DNA of 64,000 nucleotides from JAFNAG01 sp963824985 (GTDB lineage Bacteria > Acidobacteriota > UBA6911): NCBI GenBank assembly GCA_963824985.1, contig CAWGRQ010000015.1, forward strand, positions 20,513 to 84,512, written 5' to 3'. Positions 9,704 to 18,423 of the stretch are shown in pieces. The position numbers and the translations under genes were made by a program. The notes under the pieces are model-generated. The model was not told where the DNA came from. It saw only the letters and a list, made by a program, of their open reading frames with translations, and searched no databases. The stretch's first letter is position 1. The number at the start of each line of letters is the position of its first letter.

Positions 9704-11791
9704 TTATCGCCTCCGGACTGCGGCCTGTTGATTCGCCCGGGCCGCGGGGACCTTGGCCACAGCCTGCGGCCTGCCGACATCGAATGTAATAGCGCAGGAT
9801 TCGCCGATTGAAATCGGTGTGCCGGCGGGAGGCAGCTGAGACACCGCGGCTCCTGTGCCGAAAGCCTGAATCCTGATTCCCAGTTCCTGGGCCCGCTCGA
9901 TCACCCTGCGTTTCGACATGCCGGCAAAGTCCGGCACGATCACGGTCTCCGCGGCGGCCCGCATGATGATCACGCCATCCTCGCCCGCCCCCGCGTTCGC
10001 TTCGTCGGGAATGGCCGCCGGAATCACGGGGGTCGCATTGGGAAGGAAGTCGACCGCATCGGCGACGATGGTTGGATCGACCTTCCGCAACTGCATCGGC
10101 AGGGTCTGGTCCGGGGGGACATGAAGCAGCTGCAGCGTCTGTTGGGCGATTCTGCGGAAGACCGGCGCCGACACTTCGCCGCCATAAATGGATGATTTCG
10201 GCTCGTCGATCTGGACCAGCACGGTGATGCGGGGCTGGGGCAGTGGCGCGAAGCCGATAAAGGAAGCAAGATACTTGCTGTCCGAATACCTTCCGGCGAC
10301 GATTTTCTGGGCGGTGCCGGTCTTGCCTGCCGCCCGATACCCCTCGAGCGCCGCTTTCTTGCCGGTGCCGCGGAGCACGACTCCTTCGAAGGCTTCGCGG
10401 ACGACTGCCGCAGTCTCCGGGCGCATGATTCTCGTGTTGGCAGGTGTGGTGAGCCTGACCAGTTCACCGTTCTCATCGATGACGCAGTCGACCACGGAGG
10501 GGCGTACGCGATATCCTCCATTGGCGATGGCGTTGATGGCATTCAGAATCTGCATGGAGGTGACCCCAATCTCCTGACCAAAGGAAATAGCCGGAACCGA
10601 AAGGCCAGACCACTTCGACAAGTCACTGATGAGGCCCACGGCCTCACCCGGCAGGTCCAGCCCGGTCTTGGAGCCGAAGCCGAAGGTGTGCAGGGCGTCG
10701 TAAAGCCGCCGCTCGCCCAGGCGCATCCCAAGCTTCGCCGCACCGATGTTGGACGACTGTTCGAGAATTTCGCGAAAGGTCAACAGGCCGTAGGGCTTGT
10801 GATCATGAAAGGTATGGCCGGCGATGGTCATGGTTCCCATCTGGCAGTCGATGGCTTCCTCGGGCCTGGTCAGCCCGGACTCCAGCGCGGCCGCGGCCAC
10901 CACTACCTTGAAGGTGGATCCGGGCTCGAAGGCACTCGAAACCGCGCGGTTGCGGTAGAACTCGGGCACATATTGGTTGAAGAGATTGCAATTGAAGCCC
11001 GGGTAGTTTGCCAATGCGAGAATGCGGCCGGTTTCAGATTCCATCACGATGGCGATCCCGGAGGTGGCGCGGGCGCTTTCAACACCGGCCGCGAGTTCGC
11101 GCTCGGCGATGTTTTGAATCCACCGGTTGATGCTGAGAACCAGGGAGTGCCCCTGGACGGGCGGTTTTTCCACACGGCCGCGGAACGGTCGCCGGTGCGC
11201 GTCGACCTCGAAGGAAATCAGCCCCTCGGTCCCTTTGAGCTCCCGATCGTACTGCAGCTCGATTCCGGCGCCGCCGTTCCCTTCATTATTCACGAAGCCG
11301 AGCGTCTGGCACGCGAGGTCCCGGTTGGGATAGACCCGCATGCTCTCTTCCTCCAGCGAGATGCCGTCGATGTCCAGTTCCTCGATCCGCGCCTCGTCGT
11401 CCGGATTGATCCGATGCTTCACCACCATCCAGGTCCTGCGAGCCGGATCATTCATTCTGGCCAGCAGCTGGTCGCTGTCCAGATTCAGGATTTCGGCCAG
11501 GCTCCGCGCGGCGGCGGCCCGATTCACGATCCGGCGCGGCTCGGCGATTACCATGTTCACGGTGACGCTGGTGGCCAGCTCGTCCATACTGGAGTCGTAA
11601 ATCATGCCGCGGGGGGCGCCGATGGAACTGTGCATCAGCTGTCGATCCAGCGCCTGTTGAAGGTAATAGTCGTGGTGAAAAATCTGGATCTGAGCCAGGC
11701 GGGTCAGAAGCAGCCCGCCCCAAAGGAAGAATCCGGCGATGAGCAGGGCTACCCGAACTGAATTCGAATTCTTCCCACGGTCAGTCATCAT
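9704..11791 (-). CDS. ftsI: Septal transpeptidase FtsI (class B PBP with C-terminal PASTA domain)
   Basis: This is the class B penicillin-binding protein that cross-links septal peptidoglycan with FtsW. A single N-terminal membrane anchor (about 13-32) precedes a dimerisation domain and the transpeptidase domain. The catalytic motifs are GSTFK (S292-K295), SSN (346-348) and KTG (490-492). After the transpeptidase, residues of about 615-675 resemble a PASTA domain (VPDFAGMSKRRVIERAQELG). That feature is more usual in Firmicutes and Actinobacteria PBPs than in E. coli FtsI. The product is 695 residues. The ATG at 11791 overlaps the ftsL stop as TGATG. Confidence 0.95.
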   Translation of the reverse strand: MMTDRGKNSNSVRVALLIAGFFLWGGLLLTRLAQIQIFHHDYYLQQALDRQLMHSSIGAPRGMIYDSSMDELATSVTVNMVIAEPRRIVNRAAAARSLAEILNLDSDQLLARMNDPARRTWMVVKHRINPDDEARIEELDIDGISLEEESMRVYPNRDLACQTLGFVNNEGNGGAGIELQYDRELKGTEGLISFEVDAHRRPFRGRVEKPPVQGHSLVLSINRWIQNIAERELAAGVESARATSGIAIVMESETGRILALANYPGFNCNLFNQYVPEFYRNRAVSSAFEPGSTFKVVVAAAALESGLTRPEEAIDCQMGTMTIAGHTFHDHKPYGLLTFREILEQSSNIGAAKLGMRLGERRLYDALHTFGFGSKTGLDLPGEAVGLISDLSKWSGLSVPAISFGQEIGVTSMQILNAINAIANGGYRVRPSVVDCVIDENGELVRLTTPANTRIMRPETAAVVREAFEGVVLRGTGKKAALEGYRAAGKTGTAQKIVAGRYSDSKYLASFIGFAPLPQPRITVLVQIDEPKSSIYGGEVSAPVFRRIAQQTLQLLHVPPDQTLPMQLRKVDPTIVADAVDFLPNATPVIPAAIPDEANAGAGEDGVIIMRAAAETVIVPDFAGMSKRRVIERAQELGIRIQAFGTGAAVSQLPPAGTPISIGESCAITFDVGRPQAVAKVPAARANQQAAVRRR

Positions 11792-12216
11792 CAGTCGTAT
11801 GCTGAGGATCTCCTCAGCGGAGCGCTTGCCTTCCCATCATTCGCCATGGCCAGGATGTCACGATAATCCGGATTGATGCTCCGGAATCCCGAGACCCGCT
11901 GGTTCGGCTGCAGCAATTCCATCGCCAGGCTGGTGCGGGCAATCAGGTCGATCCACTGAGGCTGCTTAAGCGTTTCTTCATCTAGAATCAGGCTGTTGCG
12001 GGTCCGCAACAGCGATTTTTCGGTTTCCTTGAGTCTTTCCACTTCATAGCCCATGCGATCAATCCTGCTGTTGATCCAGAGATAGCCGACCAAAGCTCCG
12101 GCAATCATCAGGATGCACATGATGTTCGCCAGCAGGTCCATCAGGCTGTGCCGGTCGGATCTGCGGAGAATCCGGTAATTCCGTGTTTCAACTCCAGTGG
12201 CCCAATCGTTCATCAT
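11791..12216 (-). CDS. ftsL: Cell division protein FtsL
   Basis: This is a small bitopic protein (141 residues from the ATG at 12216). It has a basic N-terminus (RRSDRHSLMDLL), one membrane span (IMCILMIAGALVGYLWI) and an extracytoplasmic leucine-zipper-like helix (RIDRMGYEVERLKETEKSLL). That layout and its position between rsmH and ftsI identify FtsL, which bridges FtsQ/FtsB and FtsW/FtsI. GGAGAAGG precedes the tandem ATGATG at 12216/12213. Sequence conservation of FtsL is low everywhere, so the call rests on topology and synteny. Confidence 0.85.
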   Translation of the reverse strand: MMNDWATGVETRNYRILRRSDRHSLMDLLANIMCILMIAGALVGYLWINSRIDRMGYEVERLKETEKSLLRTRNSLILDEETLKQPQWIDLIARTSLAMELLQPNQRVSGFRSINPDYRDILAMANDGKASAPLRRSSAYD

Positions 12217-12264
12217 GATTTCTGCCTTCTCCGGATGTGAGGCGTAGCGGCACAACCGTCAAAT

Positions 12265-13221
12265 TCAAATGCGTTCCAGCACCCGCAGCTTGGCGCTCCG
12301 CGCCCTCGGGTTGGTTGCCAGTTCCGCGTCGCCCGGGGTCAGAGGCCGTGCCGTAATGACGCGAACCAGCGCCTGTCGCGGGCAGAGGCACAGTTCGGGA
12401 GGCCGTTCGCAGACGCACAGGCCCGACAGCAGGCGGAAAGCCCTCTTGACGATGCGGTCTTCCAGCGAGTGGAAGGACAGCACTACCAGCCGGCCTCCGG
12501 GACGCAGAAAGGAAACGGCATTATTAAAAAACTCTTCCAACCCCTCAAGCTCCTGATTGACGGCGATGCGCAGCGCTTGAAATGTGCGCGTTGCCGGATG
12601 GATCGAGCGCGCCGTCCGGCTTCCGGCGGCACGGCTTACGATGGCGGCCAACTGAGCGCAGCGCGTGATCCGTGCTTCCTGGCGCGCTGCCACGATCGCA
12701 GCGGCGATCCGGCGCGATGTGCGCTCTTCCCCGAAGCGATAAATCAGATCCGCCAGCTGCTCTTCAGGAAGCTCATTGACCAGACTGGCGGCGGTCAGCG
12801 TCTGGGTGCGGTCCATGCGCATGTCCAGCATGGCATCGCTCTGAAAGCTGAATCCGCGCTCCGCCTGCAAGAGTTGGTACGAAGAAACCCCCAGATCGAC
12901 CAGGATGCCGTCGATCGGCTTGATGCCCAGATGATTGAGAACCAGGGGGAGGTTCTTGAAATTCTCGTGCAACAGGCGTGTCGAGTCCGCAAACGGTTGC
13001 AGGTGGAGTCTGGCCGTTTCCAACGATTCCCGGTCACGGTCCAGGCCGATCAACAGTCCACCGGGCACGATCCGCTCCAGAATTCCCCAGGCATGACCTC
13101 CCAGCCCCAGAGTGGCATCGACAAAAACGCCTCCGGTGTGGCATTGGAGGTGGTCGAGAACCTCCTCCTGCATTACCGGCACATGTTGGGGAGTGACGCC
13201 TTCAAAAGAATTGTGGGTCAT
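12265..13221 (-). CDS. rsmH: 16S rRNA (cytosine-1402-N4)-methyltransferase RsmH (MraW)
   Basis: RsmH methylates N4 of C1402 in the 16S rRNA decoding centre using SAM. The protein (318 residues from ATG 13221) opens with HVPVMQEEVLDHL and the SAM-binding loop FVDATLGLGGHA. GILVDLGVSSYQL, RGFSFQSDAMLDMRMD and the C-terminal VVLSFHSLEDRIVK follow, all diagnostic. Upstream in-frame starts at 13245 (GTG, near a GGAGGG) and 13257 (TTG) would add 8-12 residues and cannot be excluded. It lies between mraZ and ftsL in the usual dcw order. Confidence 0.96.
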   Translation of the reverse strand: MTHNSFEGVTPQHVPVMQEEVLDHLQCHTGGVFVDATLGLGGHAWGILERIVPGGLLIGLDRDRESLETARLHLQPFADSTRLLHENFKNLPLVLNHLGIKPIDGILVDLGVSSYQLLQAERGFSFQSDAMLDMRMDRTQTLTAASLVNELPEEQLADLIYRFGEERTSRRIAAAIVAARQEARITRCAQLAAIVSRAAGSRTARSIHPATRTFQALRIAVNQELEGLEEFFNNAVSFLRPGGRLVVLSFHSLEDRIVKRAFRLLSGLCVCERPPELCLCPRQALVRVITARPLTPGDAELATNPRARSAKLRVLERI

Positions 13222-13266
13222 AGCCGCCTGCCAGATCGCTCTCACCATTCCCTCCAACTGTCTGAA

Positions 13267-13707
13267 TCAAATCCCCTGTCCCGCCAGCCTCTCGCGGTCC
13301 AGATCGGTGAGAGGCTCGTCCTTCATGCTTTTCCGAATGATCTCGTTGTTCCAGACCTCCAGATGATCGTTCTTTGCCATCACGATGACATCGCCGGAAA
13401 TCTTGGCGTCCTCCCTCAGCGTTTGCGGAATCAGAATGCGCCCCTGAGGGTCCATCTGCGCAAGCATCCCGTAATAGCTCGTGAACTTCAGCAGTTTCTG
13501 TTTTGCCGGGTCCATGCGGGGCGGAGACTGCAGCTTCTGTGCCATCTGTTCCCAAACCGGGATCGGATAGATCTGGGCGCATTGCCCGTCCAGACTGGTC
13601 ACGAAATAGGTGTTCTCTTCCGTCTCAGGCAGGTCGCGACGGAACTTGGCCGGGATCTTCAGGCGGAACTTCTCATCGATTTTTGCCGGACAGCTTCCCC
13701 AGAGCAT
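13267..13707 (-). CDS. mraZ: Transcriptional regulator MraZ
   Basis: MraZ is the dcw-cluster regulator built from two AbrB-like swapped-hairpin repeats. Here the first repeat is AKIDEKFRLKIPAKFRRDL. The second is AQMDPQGRILIPQTLRE, with the DxxGR-type core intact. The protein has 146 residues, the usual size. The start ATG at 13707 has GAGGG a few bases upstream. It is the first gene of the cluster and sits directly behind a promoter and a set of 10-bp-spaced repeats that match known MraZ targets, so autorepression is likely. Confidence 0.93.
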   Translation of the reverse strand: MLWGSCPAKIDEKFRLKIPAKFRRDLPETEENTYFVTSLDGQCAQIYPIPVWEQMAQKLQSPPRMDPAKQKLLKFTSYYGMLAQMDPQGRILIPQTLREDAKISGDVIVMAKNDHLEVWNNEIIRKSMKDEPLTDLDRERLAGQGI

Positions 13708-13771
13708 GGGCCCTCAACCACTTCGATTCAGAACTTCGGGAAAGAACAATTTTTTCGGGGAAAACGGCCGC

Positions 13772-13811
13772 AAGTGACCTCTAAATACCACTTTGGACCA
13801 CTTTGGACCAC
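13772..13811 (-). promoter_or_regulatory. MraZ operator: 10-bp-period GTGG repeats
   Basis: Read on the minus strand from 13811, the sequence is GTGGTCCAAA, GTGGTCCAAA, GTGGTATTTA, GAGGTCACTT, then GCGG. Three perfect GTGGT boxes and two degenerate ones are spaced exactly 10 bp apart. Characterised MraZ operators are short G-rich boxes on a 10-bp period upstream of mraZ. The array begins at the predicted transcription start, so bound MraZ should block the promoter. Confidence 0.8.
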
Positions 13812-13817
13812 GCGAAG

Positions 13818-13846
13818 AGAATAGATCCTGAAATTCGGGCTGTCAA
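13818..13846 (-). promoter_or_regulatory. Sigma70-like promoter of the dcw cluster
   Basis: On the minus strand TTGACA (13846-13841) is followed, after exactly 17 bases, by TATTCT (13823-13818). Transcription would start near 13811, at the first MraZ box. This is a near-consensus housekeeping promoter and the only strong one seen ahead of mraZ. Confidence 0.8.
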
Positions 13847-13859
13847 GTATTACTTTGAA

Positions 13860-14000
13860 TTATTTGTGTCTCGGGGTAATTCCAATATGATGAACCGCTT
13901 TCCGTGATCGTGAGATCCGGAAATCCGCATCAAATTCGGGTGGTCGGGTAGCTCAATCAGACATCGCAATCAGCGAGGGAAAATCGGAACTGGGAGAAAA
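13860..14000. other. Upstream spacer of the dcw promoter
   Basis: No gene was recognised between the dcw promoter and the tandem repeats. A short stretch near 13950 (GTAGCTCAATCAG) resembles a tRNA D-arm, but no acceptor, anticodon or T-arm follows, so it is not called. Confidence 0.5.
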
Positions 14001-14417
14001 AGCAAAAACGCCACGGATTGCACGGATTTCACAGATTTAAAAAGCCCGGAGGATTACACGTTTGGACTGGAACGACCTGGCGCCGGAAGAGTGAATTGGG
14101 CCAAAAAAGCAAAAACGCCACGGATTGCACGGATTTCACAGATTTGGAATTTAATGGATTACACGTTTGAGGTGGAGTGACCTGGGCCGAGGTTTTGAAT
14201 TGGGCTGAAAAGCAAAAACGCCACGGATTGCACGGATTTCACAGATTCAAAAAGCCCGGAGGATTACACGTTTGGACTGGAACGACCTGGCGCCGGAAGA
14301 GTGAATTGGGCCAAAAAAGCAAAAACGCTATGGATTTCACGGATTCAAAAAACTGGCCGAGAATATTTTTTGACAAATCTGTGGAATCCGTGAAATCCGT
14401 GGCGTTTTTGTTTTGAT
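14001..14417 (+). repeat. Tandem ~107-bp repeat array with terminal inverted copy
   Basis: The core AGCAAAAACGCCACGGATT recurs at 14001, 14108, 14211 and 14318, so the unit is 103-107 bp. Each unit also holds GGATTACACGTTTG and a CGCCGGAAGAGTGAATTGGG-type tail, with unit 3 the most diverged. The fourth unit is followed by an inverted copy of the core (14384-14415, reading GGATTTCACGG on the other strand), which can form a long hairpin. Related single copies occur at about 25578-25616, 44083-44113 and 44396-44426. No credible gene is encoded. Short open frames here are by-products of the repeat. Confidence 0.85.
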
Positions 14418-14529
14418 TTTCCCAGGATCATCTCTCACTTACAATTTCACCGGTAGGGAAAATCGATGCCTGCCCGGGATTTTCTTTCGTGCTAACATAT
14501 TACGCCCGTGTTTATTAGGAGGAAATCGC

Positions 14530-15632
14530 GTGAAGGTTGGCATTGTGGGATTACCGCTGGTGGGGAAAAGCACCATTTTTAACCTGTTGACCCATGGTCA
14601 GGTGAATACATCTTCGTGGGGTGGGGGCAAAGGGGAGGCTCATATTGGCATCGCCCAGGTGCCCGACCCCAGACTGACCCGCCTGGCGGAGATTGTTCAT
14701 CCCCAAAAGATAACCTATGCCACTGTGGAATATGTTGATCTCCCCGGGTGGGCGCGCGGGGATGGTCAGGGTGGAGACGCGCGTGAGATGAGCACCTATC
14801 TGAACAATCTCAAGAATGTCGATGCCCTGATGCAGGTCGTGCGCGCCTTTGAAGACGCGAATATCCCTCACTCGGAAGGAAGCATCGACCCGTTGCGTGA
14901 CATTGGGCTTTTCGATCTCGAGATGATTTTTTCCGATCTGGCAATCGTGGAAAGGAGGCTCGACCGGCTTTCCAAGGATTTGAAAAAAGCACGGACTCCC
15001 GAACTCGAAATGGAGAATGCGGTGCTGGAGCGCTTCAAGGCCGCCCTGGAGCGCGAGCAACCCCTGCGCGATCTCGAGTTGACGGAGGAGGAACACCGGC
15101 GGATCAAGGGATTCACCTTCCTCTCGGCCAAACCGCTGCACCTCGTCCTGAATCTGGGTGATGGTGATATTGCCAAAATCGCCCGCGTGGTTCAGGAATT
15201 CGGGCTCGAGCGGAAGGTGGGGCAGAAGAGGATCGCAATCACCGCCGTGTGCGGGAAAATCGAAGCGGAAATAGCTTCGCTGCCGGAGGATGATGCCCGC
15301 ATGTTCATGGAGGACCTCGGATTGGTTGCGAGTGGGCTGGACCGGATCATCCGCGAGTCATATTCTCTGCTCGGCCTGGTTTCGTTTTACACGGCCGGCG
15401 ATCCTGAAGTCCGCGCCTGGACGATTCCGAGGGACACGACAGCGATGCAGGCCGCCGGGGTCATCCACACGGACTTCGCCCGCGGCTTTATCAAAGCTGA
15501 GGTGATCGCGTATGATGACATGATCGATCTCGGGTCCTTCCAGGCCGCGCGGAGCCGGGGGCTCTCCGGCTGGAGGGGAAAGACTACGAGGTGCGGGAAG
15601 GGGATGTAATTCTCTTTCGCTTTAACGTGTAG
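14530..15632 (+). CDS. YchF/OLA1-like GTPase, frameshifted near the C-terminus
   Basis: This is a P-loop GTPase of the YchF group, a universally conserved ribosome-associated NTPase. The G1 motif is GLPLVGKST (7-15) where YchF usually has GFPNVGKST. The G3 motif DLPGWARG is followed by a coiled-coil insert (IVERRLDRLSKDLKKA) and a TGS-like C-terminal domain (LVSFYTAGDPEVRAWTI, GFIKAEVIAYDDMI). GTG at 14530 is chosen because AGGAGGA lies just upstream. The frame breaks near 15560-15566. One missing base after GGGCT diverts the end. In the next frame RLEGKDYEVREGDVILFRFN continues to TAG at 15632, which is the expected YchF tail. The break is probably a sequencing error. The G4 residues differ from standard YchF, so nucleotide preference is uncertain. 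Confidence 0.85.
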
Positions 15633-15646
15633 GGGCTGATCGAGAC

Positions 15647-18415
15647 ATGGAGCGAGATTTCCGATCGGTGATCGGCGCCGTGATTTGTTTGGTTGTCCTT
15701 CTGACGCTCCCCGCCGGGGCCTGGTCGGGACAATCATCCGATGCGGAATATTTCGGCCGGACGATCCGGAGCATCCAGTTTCAAGTTGAGGCCGGTCAGC
15801 CCCTCAACCAGGAACGTTTTGCCGCCTGTATCCCCAGCAAAGCGGGAGCGCCGCTGACGCGGACCGGCCTGAAGGCTTCGATCCAGGCATTATACGAAAC
15901 CGGCAGCTTCTCGGAAATCGTGGTTTTTGCTGCCCCTGCCGGGGATGGCGTGGAACTGCAGTTCCAGCTTCGCCGGAGCTCCTACTTCAATCGGTTTGTC
16001 ATCTCGGGAGGAGTGAATCTGCACGGTCAATTGCCGTCGGAGGTGATCGCGCTCCCGGTGGGCGCCCGCTTCACTGTGGAAGTGTTGGAAGGGGCGAAGC
16101 GGGCGGTTGTGGCCTACCTGCAGGAACGAGGGTACTACCAGGCCCGGGTGCAGGCGAACACAGTGCCGGTCGGCGACGGTACTCTGATCGACACGACCTT
16201 CGATGTCCAGCTCGGCCCGCAGGCTACGATTCGTTCGCTGACGATCGACGGAGTGCCGGAGAATGAACGCCTGGTGATGCGCGAGCGGCTGGGCCTGCGC
16301 CCAAGTGACCAGTTTGATGGCGACCGGGTAACCAGGAAGCTCGCCGGCCTGAAGAAGTATTTGCTGGATCGCGGCTTCCTCGAGGCGAATCCCCAGATCA
16401 TTCCGACATATGAGCCGGCCGACAACTCGGTGGCTCTTCAGCTGAGCCTGGGCAGCTTCGGACAGGTGCGCGTCGCGGTCGACGGATTCTCGATTCCGAA
16501 GGAACGGCTGAGCCGCCTGCTTCCGGTCCTGTCGGGAGAAGGCCAGTTCCCGGTCATGCTCGAAGAAGGCAAGGCCAATCTCAAGGAGTACCTGGAGGAG
16601 AACGGCTACCCGGAAGCTTCGATCACGCTGCTCGAAAGCCGTGAGCCCTCTGGTTTGCGCCTTCTTCGATACCAGGTCGAACGCGGGCGCCGGGTGACGG
16701 TGAAGGAGATCCAATTTCGGGGAAACCGCGCCTTTACGAGCGCGGAACTGCTCAAGTCCATTCAGATCCAGCCGGCGCGTTTCCTCCAGAAATCGGTCTA
16801 CAGCATCTCGAAACTCGATGCGGATGTTGAAGCCCTGCAAAGCTCCTATCGGGCGGCGGGCTATCTGGATGCGACGGTCGTGCCGCTGGTGGAGACGGCA
16901 AACAAGGACGAAAAGCTCCGGATCACGTTTGAGTGTTCGGAGGGTGGGCTGGCGAAGACCCGGTCCGTTACCATACCCGCCGGTCTCAGCCTGCCGGCCG
17001 CGGTCGTGGAGAGCAGGATGCGGTTGAAGGCCGGATCCCCTTATTCGCCGAGCCTGGCGGAACGCGATCGCCAGGGCATCCTGGCGATCTATTACGATCG
17101 AGGTTTCCTGCAACCTGTCGTGACCTACAGCGCCGAAGGCCCCGACGCGAACCTGACCTTTGCGGTCAAGTTCGAGATCGTCGAGGGGACCCAGTCACGG
17201 ATCGACAGGATCGTGGTGCTTGGGAAGGATGCAACCCGCGACTCCGTCATTCAAAAGCGTATCAAAATGAAGCCCGACGACCCGCTGAGCCTGGGCCGCA
17301 TGCTTGAGACCCAGCAGGCGCTGTACGGCACCGGCGTTTTTGACCTGGTGCGGGTGGCCCCGCAGAATCCCGAAAGCGGCGCCGCGCTGCAAAATGTAAT
17401 CGTACGTTTGCGGGAAGCGAGGCCCCTGATCCTGCGCTATGGCATCGGGTATCAGGAAAGGGAAAAGGTCCGCGGGATTCTGGAATTGACCCACCTCAAC
17501 ATTTTCGGGCTGGGTCGGCGTGTGGACCTTCGATTGCGCGGCAGCGCGATTGAGCAGGCCGGATCTCTGAGCTTCCAGCAGCCGCAGATTCGTTTTCTCC
17601 CGGTGGACTCCTATTTCATCCTGTCCGGTGGGAAGAAACAGGAGGTCAGCTTCGACGTTCGCCGTTGGGATCTGTCATACCAGTACAGCCACCCGTTTAA
17701 CACGCACACCTGGGGACTGCTGCGGTACAATTTTACCAATGTCAGGGTTTCGAATGTTCCGCCGGATCTCGCCCGCGAAGAGACTCCGCGCAACCTTTCA
17801 ACGGTCTCGGCCTTTTACGTGAATGATACCCGCGACGACTATCTGGACCCTCAGAGGGGATTTATGACCTCGACGGATCTGAGCCTGACCACCAAACTCC
17901 CGGCACCCCTGCTGCCCAGCGGCCTCTATGCCTCGATATTCAGCCAGAGCTCATATTACCGGAGGCTCGCCGGACCTTTCCTGATGGTCGCCGCGTTCCG
18001 TTTCGGGTTCAAGCTTCCGTTAGCCGGCGACAGGAGCATACCGCTCAGTGAGAGGTTTTTCGCCGGTGGCAGCTCCAGCCTGCGCGGATTTGAAACCGAT
18101 CGGGCAGGCCCTCTGGATGCCAATAATCAGCCGATCGGCGGGAACGCCCTGCTGATCGGGAACTTCGAAGTGCGGCTGCCGCTGATCAGCCGGCTGGCGC
18201 TGGCGGGTTTCTATGATTCGGGCAATGTTTTTACCCGGGCCGCCGACATAAGAATTCCCGACTTCAGCCACACGCTGGGAATCGGACTGAGATTGAAGAC
18301 GCCGCTGGGGCCCATCCGCATCGATTACGGCTTCAACATGAATCTATCGGAGCATCTCAAGTCGATCGGGTATAAAACGGGCCATTTCTTTCTAACCATC
18401 GGGCCGCTTTTCTGA
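15647..18415 (+). CDS. BamA/TamA-family outer-membrane protein with POTRA array
   Basis: This is an Omp85-superfamily protein that inserts or exports outer-membrane proteins. A signal peptide (VVLLTLPAGAWS, cleaved near residue 28) precedes about 560 residues of repeated POTRA-like modules (for example VTVKEIQFRGNRAFTSAELL). A C-terminal 16-strand-barrel region follows. It includes FFAGGSSSLRGFETDRAGP, matching the (V/L)RGF loop-6 motif, and ends in a beta-signal-like GHFFLTIGPLF with terminal Phe. The product is 922 residues, longer than E. coli BamA (about 810) or TamA (about 577), and suggests more than five POTRA modules. It is followed after 8 bases by a SurA-like gene and then tamB, so a TamA-like role is possible. 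Confidence 0.88.
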   Translation: MERDFRSVIGAVICLVVLLTLPAGAWSGQSSDAEYFGRTIRSIQFQVEAGQPLNQERFAACIPSKAGAPLTRTGLKASIQALYETGSFSEIVVFAAPAGDGVELQFQLRRSSYFNRFVISGGVNLHGQLPSEVIALPVGARFTVEVLEGAKRAVVAYLQERGYYQARVQANTVPVGDGTLIDTTFDVQLGPQATIRSLTIDGVPENERLVMRERLGLRPSDQFDGDRVTRKLAGLKKYLLDRGFLEANPQIIPTYEPADNSVALQLSLGSFGQVRVAVDGFSIPKERLSRLLPVLSGEGQFPVMLEEGKANLKEYLEENGYPEASITLLESREPSGLRLLRYQVERGRRVTVKEIQFRGNRAFTSAELLKSIQIQPARFLQKSVYSISKLDADVEALQSSYRAAGYLDATVVPLVETANKDEKLRITFECSEGGLAKTRSVTIPAGLSLPAAVVESRMRLKAGSPYSPSLAERDRQGILAIYYDRGFLQPVVTYSAEGPDANLTFAVKFEIVEGTQSRIDRIVVLGKDATRDSVIQKRIKMKPDDPLSLGRMLETQQALYGTGVFDLVRVAPQNPESGAALQNVIVRLREARPLILRYGIGYQEREKVRGILELTHLNIFGLGRRVDLRLRGSAIEQAGSLSFQQPQIRFLPVDSYFILSGGKKQEVSFDVRRWDLSYQYSHPFNTHTWGLLRYNFTNVRVSNVPPDLAREETPRNLSTVSAFYVNDTRDDYLDPQRGFMTSTDLSLTTKLPAPLLPSGLYASIFSQSSYYRRLAGPFLMVAAFRFGFKLPLAGDRSIPLSERFFAGGSSSLRGFETDRAGPLDANNQPIGGNALLIGNFEVRLPLISRLALAGFYDSGNVFTRAADIRIPDFSHTLGIGLRLKTPLGPIRIDYGFNMNLSEHLKSIGYKTGHFFLTIGPLF

Positions 18416-18423
18416 GGAAGGCT

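Noticed and set aside
8221..9789. Long plus-strand open frame opposite murE
   Set aside because: It is antisense to an unmistakable murE and has no motif; GC-rich third positions create it.
13940..13990. tRNA-like GTAGCTCAATCAG near the dcw promoter
   Set aside because: Only the D-arm-like stretch is present; no acceptor stem, anticodon loop or TΨC arm follows.
14177..14416. Small protein rich in TDSKN/ESVKSVAFLF residues
   Set aside because: It is the translation of the tandem repeat and its inverted copy; the same peptide recurs at other repeat copies without family support.
14001..14417. Diversity-generating or phase-variable tandem coding repeats
   Set aside because: The 103-107-bp units are not multiples of three and no gene reads through them.
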